Assembly: GCA_023388175.1 (NCBI GenBank)
Contig: JAEWGT010000006.1
Coordinates: 1 to 8,907, forward strand
Length of the DNA: 8,907 nucleotides
Reading direction: 5' to 3'
From: Pseudomonadota bacterium
GTDB taxonomy: Bacteria; Pseudomonadota; Alphaproteobacteria; Rhizobiales; Devosiaceae
Below the pieces are notes generated by a model that did no database searches, was not told where the DNA came from, and worked only from the letters and a program-made list of their open reading frames with translations. The translations under genes and the position numbers were made by a program. Positions 1 through 6,600 of the stretch are shown in pieces (the first letter of the stretch is position 1; every line of letters starts with the position of its first letter).

Positions 1-817
1 TGCGCAGCTCCGGCGTTTCCTGGATGACCCATTCCTCTTCCGGGTTGGGGCGGGCCTGCCGCTTGCCGGTGTTCGGATCCTTGACGAAGCGCTGCCGGTT
101 CCAGACGATCTTGCCGATATACATCTCATTGTTGAGGATGCCATTGCCCCGTTTCGGGTTGCCGTTGATCGTGCTGAACCCCCAATCGCCGCCTGACGGA
201 GCGGGAATGCCTTCCTTGTTCAGGGCGAAGGCGATGGTCTTGGCCGACTTGCCGGCGGCGTAGTCGCGGAAGATGCGGCGGACCACCTCGGCCTGGAACT
301 CGTTGATGGTGCGATCGCCGCGGATCGGCTCGCCGTTCGCATCGAGTTTCTTGACCACATCGTAGCCATAGGCATTGCCACCACCCGATTTGCCCGCCTC
401 GACGCGGCCGCGCTGCCCGCGGCGGGTCTTGTCGGCCAGATCCTTCAGGAACAGCGCATTCATCGTGCCCTTGAGACCGACATGCAGATGCGTCACCTCG
501 CCTTCCGACAGGGTGAACATCTTCACGTCGGCATAGGACATGCGCTTGAAGATGCCCGCGATGTCTTCCTGATCGCGGGAGAGGCGGTCCATCGCTTCGG
601 CCAGGATCAGGTCGAAACGGCCGCCCATTGCGTCGGCCATGAGCGCCTGAATGCCTGGGCGGATCAGCGAGGCGCCGGAGATCGCGTGGTCCGAATACTC
701 CTCGACGATATGCCAGCCCTGCTTCTCGGCATGGAGACGGCACATACGGAACTGGTCGGCGATGGAGGCGTCGCGTTGATTGTCGGAAGAATAGCGGGCG
801 TAGATCGCGACTTTCAA
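1..817 (-). CDS. Large serine recombinase (resolvase/invertase superfamily), C-terminus cut by window edge
   Basis: Site-specific recombinase that cuts and rejoins DNA through a covalent phosphoserine link, typically to integrate, excise or invert a mobile element. 272 residues are visible and the frame is still open at the left edge; full-length members usually have about 500 residues or more. The resolvase catalytic domain covers roughly residues 2-140: Y-A-R-Y-S with nucleophile Ser10, and D-R-L-S-R-D at 77-82 supplying the active-site arginines. The start of the Recombinase (PF07508-type) DNA-binding domain follows, roughly 145-250, with a G-I-L-N-N-x-x-Y-I-G stretch near 226-235. The zinc-ribbon and coiled-coil part would lie outside the window. 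The start is a TTG (815-817) with GGAG seven bases upstream, which gives the usual short M-K-V-A-I-Y-A-R N-terminus. It lies 19 bp after the small gene on the same strand, so the two probably form an operon. Whether it is active, and on which DNA, cannot be told from this fragment. Confidence 0.93.
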   Translation of the reverse strand, partial: MKVAIYARYSSDNQRDASIADQFRMCRLHAEKQGWHIVEEYSDHAISGASLIRPGIQALMADAMGGRFDLILAEAMDRLSRDQEDIAGIFKRMSYADVKMFTLSEGEVTHLHVGLKGTMNALFLKDLADKTRRGQRGRVEAGKSGGGNAYGYDVVKKLDANGEPIRGDRTINEFQAEVVRRIFRDYAAGKSAKTIAFALNKEGIPAPSGGDWGFSTINGNPKRGNGILNNEMYIGKIVWNRQRFVKDPNTGKRQARPNPEEEWVIQETPELR

Positions 818-836
818 AACCTGGCTCCCGTCCGTA

Positions 837-1028
837 TCAGGAGGAGCGCTTCCTCCTTTGCCGTGACATCTTCACTTCCTCTGCATAGCACTCCTGCGCC
901 GCCTGCCTCGCCAGGATGCCGACCAGACGCAGAAGGCGAGGGTCGGGATTGCCACGCGGCGTAAACGTCAGCTCCGTCGCGTCCAGCAGCAAGGATTCGA
1001 GCAGCGCTTCGCGCTCTCCTCCTGTCAT
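837..1028 (-). CDS. Small hypothetical protein (63 aa) upstream of the serine recombinase
   Basis: Not recognised as a named family. The predicted protein is small and largely helical. It begins M-T-G-G-E-R-E-A-L-L-E, has a P-R-G-N-P-D-P-R-L-L-R-L turn-helix in the middle, and ends in a basic tail (R-Q-R-R-K-R-S-S). The frame stays open upstream, with in-frame ATGs at 1061, 1073, 1091 and 1160. I chose 1028 because the extra residues look unlike protein (low-complexity Pro/Arg mix) and an AGGA lies about 12 bases upstream. That spacing is loose, so 1061 remains possible. It ends 19 bp before the recombinase TTG, which suggests co-transcription and perhaps a role as an accessory or regulator of recombination. 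That role is inference from position only. Confidence 0.55.
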   Translation of the reverse strand: MTGGEREALLESLLLDATELTFTPRGNPDPRLLRLVGILARQAAQECYAEEVKMSRQRRKRSS

Positions 1029-1263
1029 CTTTGCCGGGTTTCCTGGGGCTCGCAAGGTCATAGCTTGCAGCATTCGCCCCGAGGGAAGCATAAGCAACGG
1101 AAATTGAAGGCGAATATTCGGCGGCGATTGGCGCGGGCAATCGTGCCATGGCGTGGCCAAGCGCAGCCGGGCGTGCCTTTGCGTAGCAAAATAACCTATC
1201 GGAATCCCTCGCTGACCCGGTCATCATTGGCCTCGTCGCCTCTCCTCGTGAGGTCATTGACTG

Positions 1264-1291
1264 TTGACGCAACCCTAGCGTATTGTAATTC
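1264..1291 (+). promoter_or_regulatory. Putative promoter of the toxin-antitoxin operon
   Basis: TTGACG at 1264-1269 is a good -35 match. TAATTC at 1286-1291 is a weak -10 with 16-bp spacing. Transcription would begin near 1298, inside the inverted repeat, leaving about 30 bases before the antitoxin ATG. An alternative pair, TTGTAA (1283) and TATATA (1306), would start transcription on top of the ribosome binding site and is less likely. Confidence 0.4.
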
Positions 1292-1306
1292 GCGATACAA
1301 GGCGCT
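1277..1306. promoter_or_regulatory. 30-bp imperfect inverted repeat, candidate autoregulatory operator
   Basis: The arms AGCGTATTGTA (1277-1287) and TACAAGGCGCT (1296-1306) are mirror images at 9 of 11 positions around one centre, with an 8-bp spacer. Only the TA/GG pair mismatches. It overlaps the putative -10 and start site and lies 24 bp before the antitoxin ATG. Ribbon-helix-helix antitoxins of the DUF1778/TacA type usually bind such palindromes with their toxin to repress their own operon. Function is inferred from position and symmetry. Confidence 0.5.
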
Positions 1307-1317
1307 ATATACCGACC

Positions 1318-1323
1318 AAGGAG
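1318..1323 (+). promoter_or_regulatory. Strong ribosome binding site of the antitoxin
   Basis: AAGGAG seven bases before the ATG at 1331 fixes the antitoxin start. The toxin downstream has no comparable site, which would favour more antitoxin than toxin synthesis. Confidence 0.75.
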
Positions 1324-1330
1324 ATTCGCC

Positions 1331-1630
1331 ATGGCCACGACCGCCGAACGCAAGGAATATCCGATCTCGATGCGCCTGCCCGAGGCGGATGTCGCAATGA
1401 TCGATCGCGCAGCGAGCCTGCGCGGCCGCTCGCGCACCGATTTCGTGCGCGACGCCGCAGTGCGCGCGGCCGAGGAGGTCGTCATGGAGCAGGGGCTGAT
1501 CCGGATGAGTCCAGAGGGCTTCGCTGAGTTCATGGATGTGCTGGCGCGTCCGGCCGCTCCCGTTCCGGAGATGGTCGAAGTTCTGAAACGGCCCGCGCCG
1601 TGGGAGCCCGGCTACGTGGCGAAGCGGTAA
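1331..1630 (+). CDS. DUF1778 (TacA-type) antitoxin, ribbon-helix-helix
   Basis: Antitoxin of a type II toxin-antitoxin pair. It binds and neutralises the acetyltransferase encoded just downstream and probably represses its own promoter. The 99 residues match the family layout. A short strand, Y-P-I-S-M-R-L-P-E (10-18), and two helices (about 19-30 and 34-50, with G-R-S-R-T-D-F at 32-38) form the ribbon-helix-helix DNA-binding dimer. The C-terminal half, with the L-I-R-M-S-P-E-G-F-A-E-F segment at 56-67 and the A-P-W motif at 89-91, corresponds to the region that wraps the toxin in this family. The ATG has an excellent AAGGAG site. The stop codon lies four bases before the toxin start, so the genes are translationally coupled. 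The family assignment is from motif recognition without a search. Confidence 0.9.
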   Translation: MATTAERKEYPISMRLPEADVAMIDRAASLRGRSRTDFVRDAAVRAAEEVVMEQGLIRMSPEGFAEFMDVLARPAAPVPEMVEVLKRPAPWEPGYVAKR

Positions 1631-1634
1631 GCCA

Positions 1635-2144
1635 TTGCAACTGTCAGGCCCCGAACCGCTTACCGCCGCTCACGATGTGTCTGATTTCTCCTGTGGCAAG
1701 CCCACGCTTGACCACTGGCTGAAGACGCGCGCCCTCTCCAATCAGCAGAAGGGCTTCACCGCCGTCCTTGTCGTGCACGAGGCCGGACGCGTGGTCGGTT
1801 ACTATGGCCTGGCGCCGACCGCCGTTGTGCCATCGGTGCTGCCGCGTTCGATCCGGACGGGGCAGCCACCCAATCCGGTCCCGTGCATGCTACTCGGCCA
1901 GCTCGCGACCGATACGGGTTGGGCAGGGCTGGGCATCGGGACCGGTCTTGTGAAGCACGCCCTCCAGCGCTGCGTTCAGGCCGCTTCGCTGATCGGCGGA
2001 CGGGCCTTGTTGGTCAATGCCGTCGATGGTGAAGCCGCCGAATTCTGGAGGCGGCGCGGCTTTGAGCCGTCCAGGGATGATCCCCTGGTTCTGCTCCGAT
2101 CGATCAACGACATCGCGGCCTCGCTCGGTGAGGCTGGAGGTTGA
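1635..2144 (+). CDS. GNAT-fold acetyltransferase toxin (TacT-type)
   Basis: Toxin partner of the DUF1778 antitoxin. Related toxins (TacT, AtaT) use acetyl-CoA to acetylate the amino group of aminoacyl-tRNA and so block translation. The 169 residues are the usual length. Family marks are F-S-C-G-K-P-T-L-D-H-W-L (18-29), V-V-G-Y-Y-G-L-A (53-60), L-G-Q-L-A-T-D (87-93), and the acetyl-CoA pyrophosphate-binding loop G-W-A-G-L-G-I-G (95-102). The last motif, A-E-F-W-R-R-R-G-F (135-143), carries Trp138 where TacT has its catalytic F-Y tyrosine. The start is a TTG at 1635, four bases after the antitoxin stop and without a clear Shine-Dalgarno sequence, so expression probably depends on coupling. The exact tRNA target cannot be deduced. 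Confidence 0.88.
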   Translation: MQLSGPEPLTAAHDVSDFSCGKPTLDHWLKTRALSNQQKGFTAVLVVHEAGRVVGYYGLAPTAVVPSVLPRSIRTGQPPNPVPCMLLGQLATDTGWAGLGIGTGLVKHALQRCVQAASLIGGRALLVNAVDGEAAEFWRRRGFEPSRDDPLVLLRSINDIAASLGEAGG

Positions 2145-2210
2145 ATGCTTGGCTGGCCTCACCCCAGCGATCCGCCCGTTCACTCAGATTGCAGTAGACC
2201 AGATCTGCCC

Positions 2211-2687
2211 ATGCAAATTCGTCTCCCCCCATTGTCCACATTCCGCTGGCAGATGTTCGTGCTTTCCCTCGCTCTATCTTGGGCGGTCGGCGGCCTGCCG
2301 GAACCTGCCCAGGCTCAGCCTCGGCCGCAGATTGCGAAGTGCGTTCCCGGTCAGGCGCGCACCGCTGACGAATATTGTCTCGTCGACGGTGACACGATCT
2401 GGATTGACGGGGAAAAGCTGCGCATGGAGGGATATGACACCCCGGAACCGCAAACCCACATCTGCGGTGGCGAGGCCGAAGTCGCGCTGGCACACCGAGC
2501 CAGCGACCGGGTGATCGAGCTGCTGAACTCGCATAACTGGACTGTCGAATATGGAGAGCGGGATAACACCGGCACGCGGACGCTCGTGACGATCAGAATC
2601 GGTGGTCGCGACATCGGCGACATCCTGATCGAAGAAGGGCTGGCTCGCTCCTGGCCTGACGGCGATGAATGGTGGTGCAGCCGGTAG
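2211..2687 (+). CDS. Exported thermonuclease family protein (staphylococcal nuclease-like, SNase fold)
   Basis: Predicted secreted or periplasmic Ca2+-dependent sugar-nonspecific nuclease. From the ATG at 2211 it is 158 residues. It has an N-terminal signal peptide: basic start, hydrophobic F-V-L-S-L-A-L-S-W-A-V-G-G-L, and an A-Q-A cleavage site after about residue 35. The SNase core follows with V-D-G-D-T (58-62), L-R-M-E-G-Y-D-T-P-E (70-79) and T-G-T-R-T-L (120-125). These supply equivalents of nuclease A Arg35, Asp40, Thr41, Glu43 and Arg87, so it should be active. An in-frame ATG at 2145 has GGAGG four bases upstream and follows the toxin stop directly, but it would put 22 extra residues before the signal peptide. 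The ATG at 2211 fits the export signal but lacks a good ribosome site, so the start is unsettled. It may be read through from the toxin-antitoxin operon. Confidence 0.85.
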   Translation: MQIRLPPLSTFRWQMFVLSLALSWAVGGLPEPAQAQPRPQIAKCVPGQARTADEYCLVDGDTIWIDGEKLRMEGYDTPEPQTHICGGEAEVALAHRASDRVIELLNSHNWTVEYGERDNTGTRTLVTIRIGGRDIGDILIEEGLARSWPDGDEWWCSR

Positions 2688-2877
2688 GTGCGGCAATGCG
2701 AACCGCGCGTGGAGCGGCGAGGTGAGATGCCAGTTATGCTGACAATGCGCCTTGTTGCTGCGTACGCGCAGTTTCCAACCTCGCAGGTGCAACATCCGGA
2801 GGCACGCACGGAACATCAGCCATTCGGCGCGTCACCTCCGAAGTTGATGGCTACGGTAAGAAGCTACATGTTCGTGG

Positions 2878-2907
2878 TTGCTTTCTTCAGTCATCAGGGC
2901 CTGATAA
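2878..2907 (+). promoter_or_regulatory. Possible hamAB promoter, close to the start codon
   Basis: TTGCTT (2878-2883) and TGATAA (2902-2907) are separated by 18 bp. Transcription from this pair would begin close to the hamA ATG at 2917, giving a very short or leaderless mRNA. That would agree with the absence of any Shine-Dalgarno sequence in the CAAATATTT stretch before the ATG. Matches to consensus are only moderate. Confidence 0.3.
2893..2905. repeat. Perfect 13-bp palindrome upstream of hamA
   Basis: ATCAGG-G-CCTGAT, 6-bp arms with one central base, overlapping the putative -10 element and ending 11 bp before the hamA ATG. Position suggests an operator or an mRNA-end hairpin. A palindrome of this size is expected about twice by chance in a window this long, so only its location makes it notable. 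Confidence 0.4.
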
Positions 2908-2916
2908 CAAATATTT

Positions 2917-3687
2917 ATGATTGAAGACTGGCTGAACATCGAGGAGGCGGAGCACGGCGAAAGAAAGCGCCTCTTTGTGCTTGGCGAGAGAGGTGGCGGT
3001 AGAGTCGCAGTCCAGGCGGACCTCATGGAGCGTGTCCGCGCTCACTACGACGATCCGCGGCACATTGCCGACGACATTGCCGAGCTGGGATTCCCCGGCG
3101 CTGCTGCCATTCTTCGCGAGCGCTTGCCGACCGACGCCAGAACGCGGTCCGGCGAAGTAGGCGAGATATTGGCTACGGAGTTTGTGGAGCACCAGACTGG
3201 ATTCCGGATCCCCGTTCGCCGCCTGCGCTACAAGGACGGTCGCGAAATGGCCCTGCGCGGCGATGATTTCCTCGGCATCGAGGAGGTAGATGGACGCCTT
3301 GCCTATCTGAAGGGCGAGGCCAAGAGCGGTCAGGCGATGGCCGCAGGTGTGATAAACGCCGCTCGTGCCCGGCTCAATGACGACGATGGCCGTCCCACGC
3401 CGATCTCCCTACTGTTTGTAGCCGATAGGTTGCTGGAGGGGAGCGAAGAAGACGAGGCGCTAGGTCGCCAAATCCGCAATGCTGTCGGCAGAGGCACGAT
3501 TCGGGCGCGTGATGTCACGCATGGACTGTTCACGTTAACCGGCAACGACCGGCGCGCCGACCTCGAAGCCGATCTTGCAGGTGCTGGCGGTGACCACGGC
3601 GATATCTCGGTGAACCTCCGCATAAACGACCACCAGGAGTTCATCGCCTGGATTTATGAAGAGGCCGAGAGCCTTGGAAACGATTGA
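2917..3687 (+). CDS. hamA: HamA, Hachiman defence nuclease subunit (DUF1837)
   Basis: Effector nuclease of the two-gene Hachiman anti-phage system. From published work on the family, HamA is held in check by HamB and degrades DNA once the helicase senses phage or damaged DNA. The 256 residues fit the family. A PD-(D/E)XK-type core is visible: Glu80 or Glu83 in G-E-V-G-E-I-L, Asp116/Asp117 in R-G-D-D-F-L-G, and Glu134/Lys136 in L-K-G-E-A-K-S-G. It is followed by the helix-rich A-G-V-I-N-A-A-R-A-R-L region typical of DUF1837. The ATG at 2917 is the only reasonable start: an in-frame TAA lies at 2905-2907 and the next candidate is a GTG at 2977. There is no Shine-Dalgarno sequence. The gene overlaps hamB by 32 bp, so the products are probably made together and form a complex. 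Assignment rests on motifs plus the helicase neighbour. Confidence 0.85.
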   Translation: MIEDWLNIEEAEHGERKRLFVLGERGGGRVAVQADLMERVRAHYDDPRHIADDIAELGFPGAAAILRERLPTDARTRSGEVGEILATEFVEHQTGFRIPVRRLRYKDGREMALRGDDFLGIEEVDGRLAYLKGEAKSGQAMAAGVINAARARLNDDDGRPTPISLLFVADRLLEGSEEDEALGRQIRNAVGRGTIRARDVTHGLFTLTGNDRRADLEADLAGAGGDHGDISVNLRINDHQEFIAWIYEEAESLGND

Positions 3688-6600
3688 GGAGCTTCAGGAA
3701 TTTATCGAAGTGATGGCGCAGCCGACGGTACGCGGTCGGCTTCAAGCACGGGGTGACGCGCGGGCGATCATTAGGAGGGCCGGCCAACTTCCCGAGGGTG
3801 CTCCGGCTTTCGCGGTGAGTCTCGACACCGATTTGTCCGAGTATGGATTCTCTTTGCTCCGTGCATCGCTCGCCCTGCGGGAGCGGGGCGAGGGCGACCC
3901 AGCAATATGGCGCGAGGGCTTTCTCAAGGCTGGCAATGCCTTCGAGGCCCTTGTCCGCAACGGGTCACCGGAACTCTCCCAGCGTGGCTTCTGGCGTGTG
4001 ATGGGCGCGGCCTCGTACCATCTCGCGGGGTACGCAGCGATGGCGTTCTCGCTGATGTCTCAGGCCGAAGAAGAAGCGAATCTTGCGCCCGCAGAACGCG
4101 TGATCGTACGGCTACTCCTTAGTGATCTCGGGACTCTGCGTGACGAGGCGCGATCCTGGCTGCGCAATCCTGAATACGGCGACGATGCTCTCCAAGCTGC
4201 TCTCGAGGTCGGCGATCAGGAGATCGACGACATCTTGTCGATCATGCTGACTACGGCGGTCTTCAGAGCTTTCGCGTTCTTCGAATTCGCGTTGCTCACC
4301 GGCGATACCGCTATGCACGACGGAGCGCTATCAATACTCCGGCGCGCTCTGAGAGTGGCCAGCAATGTCGGTGCGGTATCCCATTGGTGGATCATCCGCG
4401 TAGCCCGAAATTTAATTGACGATCTCTGGGGCAATAGCCTCCACCATGTGCTGCCTCAAATCGGGCCAGCCGGCACGGATGGTTATGCCGCGCTGCGGGA
4501 GATGTTTCTTGCGTCGCTTTATGCGCGCAAGACGGCCGAGGTTGAGCTCTGGCCTTCGCAGATCGGCGCGGCGCGCCGCGCAACCGATTTGACTGATGAT
4601 CTCGTGGTGGCTCTGCCGACGAGTGCTGGAAAGACCCGCGTCGCGGAAATCTGCACCCTCATGTCGCTCAGTGCAGAGAAGCGGGTGTTGCTCGTGACGC
4701 CGCTGCGGGCACTGTCGGCGCAGACCGAGCGGTCCTTTCGCAAGACGTTCGGTCCTCTCGGATTTTCGGTGTCCTCGCTCTACGGTGCGAGCGGCGCAAT
4801 GCCGGGAGACCAGGACGCACTGCGCTCGCACGACATCGTTATTGCGACGCCGGAAAAGCTGGACTTCGCGCTAAGAAGCAATCCGCAATTGCTGGATGAT
4901 ATCGGATTGATCGTTCTGGATGAGGGACATCTGATAGGGCCGAGCGAGCGCGAGCTCCGCTACGAAATTCTCGTGCAAAGGCTTCTGCGCCGCGCGGACG
5001 CGGTCGACCGGCGTATCGTCTGCCTGTCGGCGATCCTGCCCGATGGCGAACAACTCGAAGATCTGACGGCGTGGGTGCGTAGCGATGCCGAGGGCGAAGC
5101 GGTGAAATCAAGCTGGCGGCCGACCCGTCAGCGTTTCGGAACGCTGGCGTGGGGCGGACAGGGAGCGCGCCTGACATTCGATCTTGATGATGACGGACCC
5201 TTCATCCAGAACTTTGTCACGGAGCAGCCTCCCATCGCTCCGCGTCGAACGCCGTTTCCCAGAGACAATCCCGAGTTGACCATTGCTGCGGCATGGCAGT
5301 TTGCCGATGAGGGCAAGCGCACATTGGTATTCTGTACGCAGCGGGATCATGTCGAGAGCTACGCAACGCGCATTGTCGACCTCGCCCGGCGTGGCTTCAT
5401 CGCTCCACTTCTTGCTGACGAAGGCGCAATAGAGAGGGCGAAATCGGTTGGGGCTGAATGGCTAGGTGCAGAGCATCCGGCCGTCCGCTGCCTTGAACTG
5501 GGCGTGGCCATTCATCACGCGCGTTTACCTAACCCTTTCCTTCGCGAGGTCGAACGCCTGCTAAACGAAGGCGTTCTAACTGTGACTATCGCATCGCCGA
5601 CCCTCGCCCAGGGGCTTAATCTCAACGCAGCGGTCCTGCTTGTGCCGACCCTGTATCGCGCGGGAACTCCCCTCACCGGCGAGGAATTTGCGAACGTCGC
5701 GGGGCGCGCCGGACGCGCCTTCGTCGATCTCGAAGGGCTTGTGATCCACGTAATGTTCGAACCGCTGCGTTGGCGCAGGCAGGCATGGCGCGAGCTTGTG
5801 AACGCATCAAGGGCCCGGACGCTTGAGAGCGGGCTTATTCAGATCGCCAGCGAAATTCTCAATCGTCTGGCGCGCAGCGGGACGCTAAGTCGAGACGACG
5901 CCTTTGAGTATCTCGCCAACAACCGAGATGCCTGGAACATCCATGTCGACGAGGAAGACGACGAGCCTTTCGAGCTTCTGCTAGAGAAACTCGATCACGC
6001 GATCCTTGGTCTTGTCGAAGCGCTGGATGCTGATGATGCGGACTTGCCGCGGCTCATCGACGAGTCGCTGAACGGTTCGCTTTGGGCGCGGCAGCTTGCC
6101 CGCCGTGGCGATGACCTGCGTGAGCGCCAGCTTGAATTGTTCAGGGCGCGCTCGGGGCTGATCTGGTCGCAGACGAACGCCGATCAAAGGCGCGGTCATT
6201 TTGCGATGGGTGTTGGGCTTGAGTCCGGATTGACACTCGACGCGATGGCCGACGAGCTCGCCGTGTTGCTCGACCAAGCCGACGAGGCAGCGTTGCCCGG
6301 CGATAGCGAGGTGCTCGTTGCATCGCTTACCACGCTTGCGGAGCGCTTACTCGCTATCCGCCCCTTTGTTCCTGACGATCCTCTGCCGGGCAATTGGCGC
6401 GAGATCCTGGCCGCGTGGGTTTCCGGAACGCCAGTGCACGAGATCGGGCCGGACAACATGCGTTTCATCGAGGACGTATTTACGTATCGGCTCGTCTGGG
6501 CGCTGGAGGCACTTCGTACCCGAAGGGTTGCGCTTGGCTGGCAACCCGAGATCATTGCCGGCACAGCCGCTGCCTGTCTTGAGGCCGGGCTGCCGCGCTA

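Larger units (their letters stand above)
1029..1330. other. Non-coding interval between divergent recombinase and toxin-antitoxin units
   Basis: About 300 bases with no convincing gene. The left part should hold the minus-strand promoter of the small gene and recombinase, but I see no good -35/-10 pair there. It contains one perfect 10-bp palindrome (CGAATATTCG, 1111-1120), which is at chance level for this window. The right part holds the toxin-antitoxin promoter and operator, listed separately. Confidence 0.6.
2688..2916. other. Non-coding interval before hamA
   Basis: 229 bases between the nuclease stop and hamA. A short frame runs through it starting with GTG right after the nuclease stop, but its composition is not protein-like and it overlaps hamA, so I do not call it. 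No T-tract terminator was found behind the nuclease gene. The last 50 bases become AT-rich and hold the probable hamAB promoter. Confidence 0.6.

Noticed and set aside
126..743. Minus-strand open frame of 205 codons over the recombinase
   Set aside because: It is an out-of-frame reading of the recombinase; the recombinase frame gives clear catalytic motifs and this one gives none.
1111..1120. Perfect 10-bp palindrome CGAATATTCG
   Set aside because: About eight such palindromes are expected by chance in a window of this length, and no other signal surrounds it.
1244..1253. CCTC-GT-GAGG hairpin upstream of the toxin-antitoxin promoter
   Set aside because: The stem is four pairs with a two-base centre, too short for a stable structure or a convincing site.
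814..1533. Long minus-strand open frame (239 codons) antisense to the antitoxin
   Set aside because: It covers the antitoxin and the small gene in other frames; its translation is Arg/Ala/Ser-rich, as expected of a shadow in GC-rich DNA.
2688..2924. Small plus-strand frame between the nuclease and hamA
   Set aside because: It starts on a GTG right after the stop codon, has no ribosome site or protein-like composition, and overlaps the hamA start.
5981..6564. Several minus-strand frames inside hamB
   Set aside because: They are shadows of a long gene with continuous helicase coding on the plus strand, and none has a ribosome site or recognisable motif.
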